Counted from the stretch's first letter, positions 8,590 to 17,413 are shown. The stretch: 58,657 nucleotides of DNA from Deltaproteobacteria bacterium (GCA_019314375.1 JAFCZJ010000013.1:1-58657), one strand, 5' to 3'. The notes: generated from the sequence alone by a model not told the origin. Program-made: numbers and translations.

Positions 8590-8965
8590 ACCTGAACCTG
8601 AAAAACAAATACAGACCGCTGCCCACCATACCCCCAAGGCCGTCGGCCAAAAGGTCCAATAGCTCAGAGCTTCGATTGGGCACGATGGACTGGTAACACT
8701 CATCAGCACAGCCCACGGCCAGAACCAAGAGACTGCTTACGAGCCATATAGCCCAGCCTTGTGCAGGCCAAGACATTGCCGCGACAGCCCTCGCCACCAA
8801 AAAAGCCAAGATGGCATACTCGAAAAAATGAACAACCTTGTCTAAATGCAATCCAGGGCTAAGTCGAAACGGCAAATTGGATATGGATGACAGGCCCAGA
8901 ATCAGTGCCAGGTAAAACAAAACGGGCAAGCAGTACAATAGAAATGGCTTAAGCAGGCGGGTCAT
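8579..8965 (-). CDS. VanZ-like membrane protein
   Basis: A 128-residue protein with about four hydrophobic helices. It matches the VanZ-like family: an L-x-D-K-x-x-H-F-x-E-Y-x-x-L motif near residue 40 (HLDKVVHFFEYAILAF), then DECYQSIVPNRSSELLDLLADGLGG near residue 90, where the family has D-E-x-x-Q-x-x-x-P-x-R and D-x-x-A-D-x-x-G. VanZ raises teicoplanin resistance in enterococci, but most family members are of unknown function. The gene is the last of a minus-strand trio. The region before its start forms a strong inverted repeat overlapping the nuclease stop codon, and no good Shine-Dalgarno is visible, so its translation may depend on that structure or on coupling. Confidence 0.8.
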   Translation of the reverse strand: MTRLLKPFLLYCLPVLFYLALILGLSSISNLPFRLSPGLHLDKVVHFFEYAILAFLVARAVAAMSWPAQGWAIWLVSSLLVLAVGCADECYQSIVPNRSSELLDLLADGLGGMVGSGLYLFFRFRFRG

Positions 8966-8977
8966 GGTCTTCGCGCA

Positions 8978-9015
8978 ACAAGATGTCTAAGAGCCAAGGG
9001 CCTCTCACATCTTGT
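8978..9015. repeat. Perfect 9-bp inverted repeat between nuclease and vanZ-like genes
   Basis: ACAAGATGT (8978-8986) and ACATCTTGT (9007-9015) are perfect complements, and the 20-base loop contains a further AGAG/CTCT pairing. The right arm includes the last codons and stop of the bifunctional nuclease gene. No T-run follows on the minus strand, so it is not a standard terminator. It may stabilise or process the transcript between the two genes. Confidence 0.6.
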
Positions 9016-9586
9016 ACTTGCCAAAGTCCTCGGGCTTTAGATCTTGTAAAATTTCGGTCCAGCGGTCCTTGGACTTTTTCTTCCCATCTTCGCCCACTTC
9101 ATCTTCATCGTCGTCCTTGCTGTCCAAAGCCCGATGCAGGACCTCCATGTCCAGTTGCTGCGAGTTATCGATGACCTTGCGCGACACAAATATTTCAGCA
9201 CCGGCCCGAAGGGCCAGGGCGATAGCGTCGGAGGGACGAGAGTCGAGCTCTTTGCTCTCGTCGCCAAGCTTGATATGGAGGGTCGCGAAAAAAGTATTGT
9301 CCTTGAGGTCACAAACGACCACGCGCTCCAATTTCGCACCCACGGCCACCAGGAGATTCTTGAGCAAATCGTGGGTCATGGGCCGCGTCAGTTGGACACC
9401 CTCCAACTCGGTGGCGATGGCTGAGGCCTCCACCAAACCGATCCAAATGGGGATGGCCACAGAGTCATCATGAGCCTTGAGGATGATGATGGGCATGTTG
9501 GTGTTTGGGTCCAAGGTGACACCGGCCACGGCCATGGCCACGATGTCTTCGGGTGTCGGATCCGTCACGTTGGTGCTGTCACTCAT
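9005..9586 (-). CDS. Bifunctional nuclease domain protein (BFN/DUF151)
   Basis: A 193-residue soluble protein. The BFN fold occupies residues 12-145, with family motifs PIIILKAHDDSVAIPIWIG near the N-terminus, a central L..GAKLERVVVCDLKDNTFFATL and the highly conserved LDSRPSDAIALALR segment. An acidic, then lysine-rich tail (DSKDDDEDE...KKKSKDRW) follows and is probably disordered. BFN proteins were described in plants as having DNase and RNase activity; bacterial members are widespread but little studied. The start is set by an AAGGAGG ribosome-binding site 11 bases upstream of MSDST. An upstream in-frame ATG would add 30 residues without an RBS and overlap the preceding gene. It is the middle gene of a minus-strand trio. 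Confidence 0.85.
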   Translation of the reverse strand: MSDSTNVTDPTPEDIVAMAVAGVTLDPNTNMPIIILKAHDDSVAIPIWIGLVEASAIATELEGVQLTRPMTHDLLKNLLVAVGAKLERVVVCDLKDNTFFATLHIKLGDESKELDSRPSDAIALALRAGAEIFVSRKVIDNSQQLDMEVLHRALDSKDDDEDEVGEDGKKKSKDRWTEILQDLKPEDFGKYKM

Positions 9587-9650
9587 GCTGGTTATTTCCT
9601 CCTTCCCTATCCTATCGACTCCCGGGGGCAATTTGTCAACCCCGGTGAGC

Positions 9651-10916
9651 TCAAGCGAACCATGAAAACGAGGCATCCAGGCGTTCGGCGTGCCTGCCTT
9701 TGATGAGCAAGAGGTGGTTACCCAAAGGCCGACTCAAAAGCTGATCCAAAGCATCGCCTTCCATGCGCACGGCCACCTGGGTGCGGCAGCGGTCCGGTCG
9801 GTTCCCAGCCCCGTCGATTACCCAACCCTCCGCCAAGTAAAGCTGATCCAATTTATGACCGCCCAGGCGCACCAGGCTTACAGCCCCCGGGGCGAAATCA
9901 GCCTCTACGGCCACACCACGTCCCGATTCGAAATGGCTTCTCAAATTAAAAGAACGAGCCATGCTGCTCGGTGCGGTGCAGTGCGCCAATTCAAGTACGC
10001 CGCTGTCCGCCTGAGGCCACTGTGGATTGGCCATGAAGGCGGGTTCATGGCAAACCCGCCAGGACCAAAGCATGGTCACGGCAGCCGCCGGATCGGCCTC
10101 ACAGGCCGCGGGCAAACCCAGGTCATTCAAGCGGGCGACCGCCAGACAGCCGGTCACGCCATGGGCTTTCAACCAATCGAAGCAACCAAGTCCCAGTGCA
10201 TGAAGATCGTTTTCTTTCGCCAGGCGCTCAAGAGCCAGGGCGGTTTTGACAGCCAAAGACAAAGCCGCCTCATCCGGCTCGACCATACCACCGGCCTCCC
10301 TCAGCCATCGGTCGGTCTCAGCCTTTAGATCGGCCGAGTCGATATCACGCTCGGCCGCGGCCAGGGCATCAAGCCCCAAAGGAACCAAATCCACGCCCCA
10401 GCGCCGCTTGACCTGCTCAACATCCGGCACACTGGCCACCAGCCAATCCGATGGTTGGCCCACCAAACCGACGCGGGCACCTTGCATGCCCATGTGCACC
10501 CGACGCATCTCCCATCGGTCACGCAGGGCTTCTTTGTTGGGCTCGGAATCGTCGAAGAGCATAACGCGACCGCGCCGCCCGGCTTGGCGCAAGCGAGCCA
10601 ATATCTCCAAGCAGGCGGCCATCGAGTTATGAGCCGGATGCGCCAAGAGCGTCACCCGCCCCGGACACTTGTCCAGCCACTCCAGAGCCTGCCGCTCGGT
10701 ACCCCCGGTCAAAATCATCAAAACAGGGCTGCTCTCGGGCTCGGATTTCTCCACGGGCTCGAACTCGGCCTCCGGCAACCAATCGGCCAAGCGAGCACTC
10801 ATTTTGGCCTTCAGATCATCAAGCCGCTCAAAGTCGTGCAGTTCGCTGGCCAGCCAGGTCACGGTCCTGGCCTTCACCCGCTTCTCACCTTCACGATTCA
10901 CCAAGTCCTTTTCCAT
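9651..10916 (-). CDS. L-fucose/L-arabinose isomerase-like protein
   Basis: A 421-residue cytoplasmic protein whose C-terminal half resembles the L-fucose isomerase fold: LPAACEADPAAAVTM (Glu273, Asp275 in the place of metal ligands), then LELAHCTAPSSM, a long beta region and a closing GNHLLLIKGRHAERL with His401 near the usual third-ligand position. The N-terminal half is Rossmann-like (VLMILTGGTERQALEWL) and shorter than in true FucI (about 590 residues). It may be a distant isomerase-like protein acting on an unknown sugar or a non-catalytic relative. No sugar transporter or kinase is adjacent. It heads a minus-strand trio with the nuclease and the VanZ-like gene, and is divergent from the exporter operon. 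Confidence 0.65.
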   Translation of the reverse strand: MEKDLVNREGEKRVKARTVTWLASELHDFERLDDLKAKMSARLADWLPEAEFEPVEKSEPESSPVLMILTGGTERQALEWLDKCPGRVTLLAHPAHNSMAACLEILARLRQAGRRGRVMLFDDSEPNKEALRDRWEMRRVHMGMQGARVGLVGQPSDWLVASVPDVEQVKRRWGVDLVPLGLDALAAAERDIDSADLKAETDRWLREAGGMVEPDEAALSLAVKTALALERLAKENDLHALGLGCFDWLKAHGVTGCLAVARLNDLGLPAACEADPAAAVTMLWSWRVCHEPAFMANPQWPQADSGVLELAHCTAPSSMARSFNLRSHFESGRGVAVEADFAPGAVSLVRLGGHKLDQLYLAEGWVIDGAGNRPDRCRTQVAVRMEGDALDQLLSRPLGNHLLLIKGRHAERLDASFSWFA

Positions 10917-11043
10917 GCCGGCACGCTACCACTTCACAGCAAAAAAATTCAAGGCCCCAAAAGAGCTGCCCTGGCATGCCCCGATTCAAGACTGCTCATA
11001 CGGAAATTCCTTGCGGGCACAGATGGTGCTATACCCATAAACC

Positions 11044-12114
11044 ATGAAACGTGTTCTCGCCATCGTCGTGTTGCTTTGTGCGGGCCTGGGTGTGGCCCTT
11101 TTTTTCCGCTTTCAAGAGATGGGTCGAAAAGCCTTGGCACCTGCGGGGGGATCGGGGGTCATCGAAGCTGTTGAAGTGGATGTGGTGGCCCGCATCTCGG
11201 CGCGCATCATAAAAATACACGCAGATGAAGGGCAAGCAGTGGCCAAAGGGGCCATCCTGGTGGACTTGGACTGCGCCGAGCCGAACGCGGCCCTGGAACA
11301 AGCCCGCGCAAGCTTGGCTGCCGCCGAGGCCGCGGTGGAGGCCGCCCGAGCCGGGGCTGTGGCGGCCCAAAAGAATACCCGCGCCATGCGCTCTACGGTG
11401 CTGGCCACCCAAAGCCAAATCGAGGGTGTGCAGGTCAGCCTGACCACGGCCAAGAAAGACGAAACCCGCATTCTCTCCATGAACAAAGCCGGCGCGATCA
11501 GCGATGCACGCGTGGACAAAGTGACGACCCAGGTGGCCAGCCTTCGGCATCAAATCGCCGCCATGAACGCCAGCACACAAGCCGCCAAGGCCCGCTCCTC
11601 GTCGGCCCGAGGGCAGGAGCTCGTGGCCCAGGCGCAAATTTTGGCAGCCCGAGCCCAGGTTGAGGTGGCCCGTGCATACATCAAACGCGCCGAGGCCGTC
11701 GTCGCCGAATGTCGGCTCATCGTCCCGCGTTCCGGACAAGTGCTTGCGCGCAACTACGAACCGGGTGAGGCCGTCTTGCCGGGCGCCAAGCTCATGACCT
11801 TGGTGGATTTGAGCGAAGTGCGGGCCACTTTCTTTTTACCCAACGCCGAGTTGGGCGCGGCGAAAGCCGGCGGCCAGGTGCAGGTTCGGGCTGACGCCTA
11901 CCCGAATGAGCAATTCCAAGGCCGCATCCGGCACGTCTCGGCCAAAGCCGAATTCACGCCCCGCAATGTGCAGACCCGTGAGGATCGGGACCGCCTGGTC
12001 TACGCCGTGGAGGTAGAAATCCCCAACCCGGATGGACGCCTTCGCGCAGGCATGCCTGTAGAAGTCGCCATCGAGGGCTCTGGAGGTGTCAAGACTGGCC
12101 AGGAGAAACCTTGA
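11044..12114 (+). CDS. HlyD-family membrane fusion protein of an ABC exporter
   Basis: A 356-residue periplasmic adaptor. It has one N-terminal TM anchor (residues 4-21), a first half of the biotinyl-lipoyl domain (VIEAVEVDVVARISARI..I.ADEGQAVAKGAILVDLD), a very alanine-rich coiled-coil hairpin from about residue 80 to 220, the second lipoyl half (LIVPRSGQVLARNYEPGEAVLPGAKLMTLVDL) and a beta-barrel ending in AGMPVEVAI. This is the YbhG/YhiI arrangement. It bridges the inner-membrane ABC complex encoded by the next four genes to an outer-membrane channel, here presumably a TolC homologue elsewhere. The TTG start of the next gene overlaps its stop. In YbhGFSR relatives the substrates include cationic drugs; the substrate here is unknown. 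Confidence 0.88.
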   Translation: MKRVLAIVVLLCAGLGVALFFRFQEMGRKALAPAGGSGVIEAVEVDVVARISARIIKIHADEGQAVAKGAILVDLDCAEPNAALEQARASLAAAEAAVEAARAGAVAAQKNTRAMRSTVLATQSQIEGVQVSLTTAKKDETRILSMNKAGAISDARVDKVTTQVASLRHQIAAMNASTQAAKARSSSARGQELVAQAQILAARAQVEVARAYIKRAEAVVAECRLIVPRSGQVLARNYEPGEAVLPGAKLMTLVDLSEVRATFFLPNAELGAAKAGGQVQVRADAYPNEQFQGRIRHVSAKAEFTPRNVQTREDRDRLVYAVEVEIPNPDGRLRAGMPVEVAIEGSGGVKTGQEKP

Positions 12115-12887
12115 GCGCCGCCGATCCCATCATCTCGCTTGAGGGAGCCAAAAAATGCTTCGGCGATACACAAGCCTTGGCCGGCGTGGATCTCTCGGTG
12201 GAGGCCGGCGAACTCTTTGGCCTGGTGGGTCCGGACGGTGCAGGCAAGACCACGGCCATTCGACTCCTGGTGGGGCTCCTGCGAGCCGAGGCCGGTCGCA
12301 TTCAGGTGCTTGGGGCCGACCCCCTGCTCGATCGCAAAAAGGTCCGCTATGCCCTGGGTTACATGCCTCAGGCATACAGCCTCTATGGCGACCTGTCGGT
12401 GGACGAAAATCTCCGTTTCTATGGACGCATGTTCGGTCTCAATGCCGAAGATTTCTCCACCAGACGCAAACGGCTGCTGGAGATCACACGATTGGGGCGA
12501 TTCACCGCGCGGCGTGCCGACGCCCTTTCCGGAGGCATGTACAAAAAGTTGGCCTTGGCCTGCGCCATCTTGCATCGTCCCCAGGTTTTGCTCCTGGACG
12601 AACCCACCAACGGGGTGGATCCCGTCAGTCGGCGAGAACTCTGGGATCTCTTGAGCGAGTTCGTCGACGAAGGCATGGCCGTGCTGATTTCCACGCCCTA
12701 CATGGACGAGGCCGCTCGCTGTCACCGGGTCGGGCTGATGCACTTGGGTCGCATCCTGGAACTGGGCGAGCCGGACAAACTCCTGGCCGATTTCTCAATC
12801 CAAACCCAAAACAAAAATCCAAATTTTGAAGATCTCTTCATCTCCCGAATCCGACAGGCCGAAGGAGACGCCGCCCATGAAGCCTGA
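12111..12887 (+). CDS. ABC exporter ATP-binding protein (YbhF N-half-like)
   Basis: A 258-residue ATPase starting with TTG in a TTGA overlap with the preceding stop; an AGGAGA ribosome-binding site sits just upstream, so TTG is a credible start. Walker A GPDGAGKTT is at residues 40-48, the Q-loop at Gln87 (MPQAYSLY), signature LSGGM at 139-143, and Walker B VLLLDEPT with catalytic Glu164. The H-loop is replaced: the usual His switch reads STPYMDEA (Tyr at the His position). The next gene keeps TTHYMDEA. The pair therefore probably forms an asymmetric heterodimer, as in YbhF where two ATPase halves are fused. It powers the two permeases downstream. Confidence 0.88.
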   Translation: MSAADPIISLEGAKKCFGDTQALAGVDLSVEAGELFGLVGPDGAGKTTAIRLLVGLLRAEAGRIQVLGADPLLDRKKVRYALGYMPQAYSLYGDLSVDENLRFYGRMFGLNAEDFSTRRKRLLEITRLGRFTARRADALSGGMYKKLALACAILHRPQVLLLDEPTNGVDPVSRRELWDLLSEFVDEGMAVLISTPYMDEAARCHRVGLMHLGRILELGEPDKLLADFSIQTQNKNPNFEDLFISRIRQAEGDAAHEA

Positions 12888-13836
12888 GCCTGTCATCTCA
12901 GTCAAGGATCTGAGCCGGCGTTTCGGCGATTTCACGGCCGTGGACCAAGTGAATTTCCATGTAGAACGAGGCGAAATCTTCGGTTACCTGGGCGCCAACG
13001 GTGCCGGCAAGTCCACCACCATCCGCATGCTTTGCGGACTCTTGGCCCCCAGCGCGGGCCAGGCGTCGGTTGCGGGTCACGACGTGGCAAAGCGACCCGA
13101 AAGAGTCAAACGCGCCATAGGCTACATGTCCCAGAAGTTCTCCTTATACCTGGACATGACGGTGCAGGAGAACTTCCAATTCTTCGGTGGCGCATTCGGT
13201 ATCGGTCGCAAAGCCTTGAGAGCACGCATCGAGACCCTGATCGAGGAACTGAAACTCAGTGATCAACGTCATCTTCTCACCGGCTCTTTGCCCGGCGGTT
13301 GGCGGCAACGGGTGTCTTTGGCTTCAGCCATGCTGCACCAACCCCAGATCCTCTTCCTCGACGAACCCACGGCCGGCGTAGATCCAGCTTCAAGGCGGGA
13401 CTTCTGGCGAATCATCCGGGACCTATCGGCCAAGGGCACCACCATCTTCGTCACCACCCACTACATGGATGAAGCGGAATACTGCGACCGGGTGGGCCTC
13501 ATGGTGGACGGCCGCTTGAGTGCATTGGACACGCCGGCGGCCCTGAAGCAAATTTTCGTCCCCGGACGCATCCTGCGCATCAAGGGTATGAACCGCTCCA
13601 TGATGCCGCTTTTGACGCAAGTGGACGGTTTCTTGGATATGGAGGTCTTTGGCACGGGCTTCCACCTGCGAGTGGAGCCAAGCACTGGGCCCAACGCGGT
13701 CGCCTTGCAGGCCTGGCTGAAAAAAAATGGCGCAGAGGATGCATGGGTGGAAAGGGTCTCGGCCACCCTGGAAGACGTTTTCCTCAAGGTGGTTGGCGCC
13801 GCCGACAAACCATCAGCTCAAAAGGTTCAAGCATGA
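12877..13836 (+). CDS. ABC exporter ATP-binding protein (YbhF C-half-like)
   Basis: A 319-residue ATPase. The start is chosen at MKPEPVIS, preceded by GAAGGAGA, giving an 11-base overlap with the upstream gene. Walker A GANGAGKST is at residues 39-47, the Q-loop in MSQKFSLY, the signature is LPGGW (138-142, a departure from LSGGQ), Walker B ILFLDEPT has Asp162/Glu163, and the H-loop TTHYMDEAE is intact. About 80 residues after the ATPase core form the C-terminal extension seen in drug/lipid-export ATPases. Together with the preceding gene it makes the nucleotide-binding pair. One partner lacks the switch His and this one has a non-canonical signature, so only one composite ATP site may be fully active (inference). 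Confidence 0.88.
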   Translation: MKPEPVISVKDLSRRFGDFTAVDQVNFHVERGEIFGYLGANGAGKSTTIRMLCGLLAPSAGQASVAGHDVAKRPERVKRAIGYMSQKFSLYLDMTVQENFQFFGGAFGIGRKALRARIETLIEELKLSDQRHLLTGSLPGGWRQRVSLASAMLHQPQILFLDEPTAGVDPASRRDFWRIIRDLSAKGTTIFVTTHYMDEAEYCDRVGLMVDGRLSALDTPAALKQIFVPGRILRIKGMNRSMMPLLTQVDGFLDMEVFGTGFHLRVEPSTGPNAVALQAWLKKNGAEDAWVERVSATLEDVFLKVVGAADKPSAQKVQA

Positions 13837-14957
13837 AGGCTTTTTTTCAGAGATTGGGTGCCCTGGCGCACAAGGAGACCCTGCATATCTCTCGGGACGC
13901 CCAGGTCATCTACATGGCCCTGGGCATGCCCATGGTCCTCTTGCTGCTATTCGGCTACGCCATCAGCTTCGATTTGAACAGCCTGCCCATCGGCCTGGTG
14001 GATCAGGATCAAAGCCCGGCCTCCCGACGTTTGGTCCAAAGCATCACCGCTTCCGATACCTTTTCCATCGCGGCGCATCTGCCTGGCCCCGAGGCGGTGG
14101 AGGAGGGATTTGCCCGGGCGCAATTCAAAGCGGCCCTGCTCATCCCGCCCGGCTATGCAAAGGCACTCAAGCGCGCAAGCAGGGCTGATGTCCAATTGCT
14201 CCTGGACGGAGCCGACGGCACGACCGCCGGCATCGCTCTGGGCTATATGGCCAACATCGTCCAGGCTGAGTCCATTCGAATTCAGGGGGGAAACGCCGAA
14301 AGCCTGATTCTGCCAATCGAAGCACGGGTCAGGGCCCGCTTTAACCAGGGCATGAAATCAGCCTTGTTCATCGTGCCGGGGCTCATCGCTTTGATCCTTT
14401 CCATCATGGCCGTGATGCTCACCGCCTTGACCGTGGCCCGGGAATGGGAGCGCGGCAGTATGGAGCAACTCTTCTCCACACCCGTGGGTCGACTTGAGGT
14501 CGTCTTGGGCAAGCTGGCCCCTTATGTGGTGCTGGGCCTGATTCAGGTCATGCTGGTGGTGGCCTTGGGTTTGTTCGTCTTCGATGTCCCTTTCAAAGGC
14601 GCCATGCTGGACATGTTCTTAGTCAGCATTTTATTTCTGGCCTGCATGCTGGGTCAGGGCCTGCTCATCAGCGTGGTCACGCGCAATCAGATGGTGGCCA
14701 CCCAGGTGGCCGCCATCAGTTCCATGCTGCCCACCATCCTGCTCTCGGGGTTCATGTTCCCCATCGAAAACATGCCATCTTTCTTACAAGCCCTGAGCCT
14801 GGTCGTGCCGGCCCGATACTACATCGTGGCCATGCGGGGCATTATGCTCAAGGGCAATGATCTCTCTTTGCTCTGGCCCCAGGCCCTGGCTTTGCTCATC
14901 TTCGCCGGCATCATGGTGCTGGCAAGCACGGCGCGTTTCAAACGGCGTCTCGATTAA
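13833..14957 (+). CDS. ABC-2 type permease (YbhS/YbhR-like), first
   Basis: A 374-residue integral membrane protein of the ABC-2 family. It has an N-terminal TM (about residues 25-45, ending in GYAISFD), a long extracytoplasmic domain (50-165), then five closely spaced TM helices from about 175 to 370. The typical ABC-2 motif AREWERGSMEQLFSTPVGRLEVVLGK precedes the third helix, and SGFMFPIENMP occurs between later helices. The ATG overlaps the stop of the upstream ATPase gene (ATGA). It should form a heterodimer with the next gene product and act with the HlyD-type adaptor. Confidence 0.9.
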   Translation: MKAFFQRLGALAHKETLHISRDAQVIYMALGMPMVLLLLFGYAISFDLNSLPIGLVDQDQSPASRRLVQSITASDTFSIAAHLPGPEAVEEGFARAQFKAALLIPPGYAKALKRASRADVQLLLDGADGTTAGIALGYMANIVQAESIRIQGGNAESLILPIEARVRARFNQGMKSALFIVPGLIALILSIMAVMLTALTVAREWERGSMEQLFSTPVGRLEVVLGKLAPYVVLGLIQVMLVVALGLFVFDVPFKGAMLDMFLVSILFLACMLGQGLLISVVTRNQMVATQVAAISSMLPTILLSGFMFPIENMPSFLQALSLVVPARYYIVAMRGIMLKGNDLSLLWPQALALLIFAGIMVLASTARFKRRLD

Positions 14958-14967
14958 GGATAACGCC

Positions 14968-16107
14968 ATGTGGACAGCTCTCTTGGCGGTGATGATCAAG
15001 GAAGTGCGCCAAACCGTGCGCGACAAACGGGCCCTGGCCCTGCTGCTGATAGCCCCCATCGCCCAGATGTTGGTCTTGGGATACGCCGTGGACCTGGACG
15101 TGGATCAGATACCCACCGTCATCTGCGACGGGGATGCAAGCCCCGCATCTCGTGATCTGGCAGCGGATCTCATGGCCGGCAGCACCTTTCGAAAGGTGGC
15201 CGAGGTCAAGGACCCCACCAAGGCCAGCGCCATGCTGGAAAGCGGCCAGGCCGCCGTGGCCGTCATCTTCGCACCGGGACTTGCCAGGGATCTGCAACGC
15301 GGCAACCCGGTGTCGGTCCAGGTTCTGGTGGACGGCAGCGATCCCAACCAGGCCCAGATAGCCTCCTCGGCCGCAAGTCAGTTCTTCACCTTGCGAGGCA
15401 TGGAAATGGCCATGGAGAAACTACACCTTCTGGAAGGACTGAGGGGCGTCCGGATGGCTCGCCCCAGCGTGAAGCTTGAGCCCAGGGTTTACTACAACCC
15501 CCAATTGAAAAGCGCTCTGTTCATGGTGCCCGGCGTAGCGGTCATCGTGCTGCTGGTCATCACGACCTTGGTGACCGCCATGGGCCTGGCCCGTGAGCGG
15601 GAGGCCGGTACGATGGAGCAGCTTATGGTCACGCCCATCAGGCCCATCGTGCTTCTGACCGGCAAATGCCTGCCATTCGCCCTGGTGGGTCTTGTGGACA
15701 TCACCGCACTTTTGGCCCTGGGCGCATATGTCTTCGACGTGCCGATTCGCGGTCCACTGCCCGTGATTTATCTGGGCACTCTGCTTTACTTGATGACCAC
15801 CCTGGGCGCCGGCATTTTCGTGTCCACTTTGGGCCGCACCCAACAGCAGGCGGTCTTGGGGGCATTCTTCTTCATGTTGCCGGCCATCTTGCTTTCCGGC
15901 TTCATGACCCCCATCGACAACATGCCGGACTGGGCTCAAGCGATCACTTGGCTGAACCCCTGTCGTTACTTTGTTGAGATCATGCGCGAGGGACTACTCA
16001 AGGGTGCCGGATTTTCCGAGTTGGCCCCCCAACTGGCTTCCCTTGCCGGATTTGGTATTTTAATCTTGGGATTTTCCGCCCTGCGCTTCAGAAAAACCCT
16101 CAGCTAG
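14968..16107 (+). CDS. ABC-2 type permease (YbhS/YbhR-like), second
   Basis: A 379-residue paralogue of the preceding permease with the same layout: TM near residue 25, an extracytoplasmic domain with VDLDVDQIPTVICDGD, and a C-terminal five-helix bundle. The motif AREREAGTMEQLMVTPIRP and the later SGFMTPIDNMPDWAQ are the direct counterparts of the first permease. The start at MWTALL lies 10 bases after the previous stop with an AAGGA ribosome-binding site. The 3' end overlaps the convergent miaB gene by 8 bases, so transcripts from the two strands meet here. It closes a five-gene HlyD/ABC/ABC/permease/permease operon. Confidence 0.9.
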   Translation: MWTALLAVMIKEVRQTVRDKRALALLLIAPIAQMLVLGYAVDLDVDQIPTVICDGDASPASRDLAADLMAGSTFRKVAEVKDPTKASAMLESGQAAVAVIFAPGLARDLQRGNPVSVQVLVDGSDPNQAQIASSAASQFFTLRGMEMAMEKLHLLEGLRGVRMARPSVKLEPRVYYNPQLKSALFMVPGVAVIVLLVITTLVTAMGLAREREAGTMEQLMVTPIRPIVLLTGKCLPFALVGLVDITALLALGAYVFDVPIRGPLPVIYLGTLLYLMTTLGAGIFVSTLGRTQQQAVLGAFFFMLPAILLSGFMTPIDNMPDWAQAITWLNPCRYFVEIMREGLLKGAGFSELAPQLASLAGFGILILGFSALRFRKTLS

Positions 16108-17413
16108 ACTTGGCAAAAAGGGTATGACCTCGGGCCTCGACTATCTCGACATGATGCAGTTCTCCAGCCTGAAGATCCGACGTCGACTCGAAGTTAATCA
16201 CCCGGTTGCAGCGGCTACGCCCCGTCAATTGCCGGACATCGCGCTGGCTTGGACCTTCTACCATTACTTCCACTTTTCGCCCGACGTATGCATTTAAGCT
16301 CGCCTTTTCGAGTTCGGACAAAAGGACCTGGAGGCGCACAAGGCGCTCTTGCTTGACCGGGTCAAGCACATCGTCTTCCAGGTGTTTGGCAGCCCAGGTG
16401 CCGGGTCGAGGCGAGTATTTGAAGCTGAATGCACCGTCGAAAGCCGCCTCGGTCACGGCCTTCAAGGTTTGAGCAAAATCTTCTTCCGTCTCGCCGGGGA
16501 AACCCACGATTAGATCCGTGGTCAGGCTGATGCCCGGCACCGCTCGCCTCAACCGAGCCACCCTCTCCAAAAAATGCTCTCGGGTGTAGCCTCGGCGCAT
16601 GGCCTCGAGAACGCGATTCGAACCCGCCTGCAAAGCCAAATGCAAGTGCTCACAAACGCTCGGGGCCTCGGCCATGACCTGAATCAAGGCATCGCTCAAG
16701 TCCTTCGGATGAGATGTGGTAAAGCGCAGGCGCTCCATGACCCCCTGGGCATCCAATTTCGCCAACAGATTCGCAAAATCCGCCCCACTGTCCGGATCCC
16801 GGTAAGAATTCACATTCTGCCCCAGAAGGTTCACCTCCCGAACCCCACGACGACCCAGTTCGGCAACCTCCTCCAGGATATCAACCACGGGCCGACAGAC
16901 CTCCCTGCCCCGCACGAAGGGCACGATGCAATAGGCACAAAAGTTGTCGCAGCCCTTCATCACGGTCACATACCGGGCGATGGCCTTCGGCGTGGGACCC
17001 AGGGTCACAAAGCGTGGGTCGTCTATCCTGTGAGCCTCGGTGGCAACCATCGGGCCTCGGCCCTCCAAGAGACTCGCCGCCAACTCAGGCAAGCGGTCCA
17101 GCTCGTCAGGGCCCAAGACTCCATCAATGAAGCTTGAGCGCTTGATGAGCTCTGCGCCGTGCTGCTGGGCCACACATCCGGCCAAAATCACCCGGGTCCC
17201 CTTCTGGTGGCGCAGATGCTTATACCGACCCGCCTCGCTCAAGGCTTTGTGCTCCGGTTTGGCCCGCACCGAACAGGTGTTGATGATGATCAAATCCGCG
17301 GCGCCGGGTTCCTCTGCGCGCGTAAAGCCGGCAGCCAGCAACAAGCCGGCCATGCGCTCCGAATCATGCACATTCATTTGGCAGCCGAAAGTACGAAGAA
17401 AAAATGCCTTCAT
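16100..17413 (-). CDS. miaB: tRNA-2-methylthio-N6-dimethylallyladenosine synthase
   Basis: A 437-residue radical-SAM methylthiotransferase that adds a methylthio group to i6A37 of tRNAs reading UNN codons. The N-terminal MTTase domain has the three auxiliary-cluster cysteines Cys11, Cys47 and Cys80, set in TFGCQMN, NTCSVR and AGCVAQ. The radical SAM motif C-x3-C-x2-C is at Cys155, Cys159 and Cys162, followed by NLLGQNVNSY and the SHPKDLSDAL block, and a C-terminal TRAM domain (from about 370) containing GRSRCNRVINFE. The length is normal. The start overlaps the stop of a small unknown gene (ATGA), making miaB the last gene of a minus-strand operon with PilZ and YCF48-like genes. The RimO relative is less likely given the NTCSVR and TRAM sequences. 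Confidence 0.93.
   Translation of the reverse strand: MKAFFLRTFGCQMNVHDSERMAGLLLAAGFTRAEEPGAADLIIINTCSVRAKPEHKALSEAGRYKHLRHQKGTRVILAGCVAQQHGAELIKRSSFIDGVLGPDELDRLPELAASLLEGRGPMVATEAHRIDDPRFVTLGPTPKAIARYVTVMKGCDNFCAYCIVPFVRGREVCRPVVDILEEVAELGRRGVREVNLLGQNVNSYRDPDSGADFANLLAKLDAQGVMERLRFTTSHPKDLSDALIQVMAEAPSVCEHLHLALQAGSNRVLEAMRRGYTREHFLERVARLRRAVPGISLTTDLIVGFPGETEEDFAQTLKAVTEAAFDGAFSFKYSPRPGTWAAKHLEDDVLDPVKQERLVRLQVLLSELEKASLNAYVGRKVEVMVEGPSQRDVRQLTGRSRCNRVINFESTSDLQAGELHHVEIVEARGHTLFAKSS

Noticed and set aside
10917..11043. Promoters in the divergent gap before the HlyD and isomerase-like genes
   Set aside because: TATACC and TTGAAT elements are present, but I could not find a matching partner at 16-18 bases with reasonable agreement on either strand.
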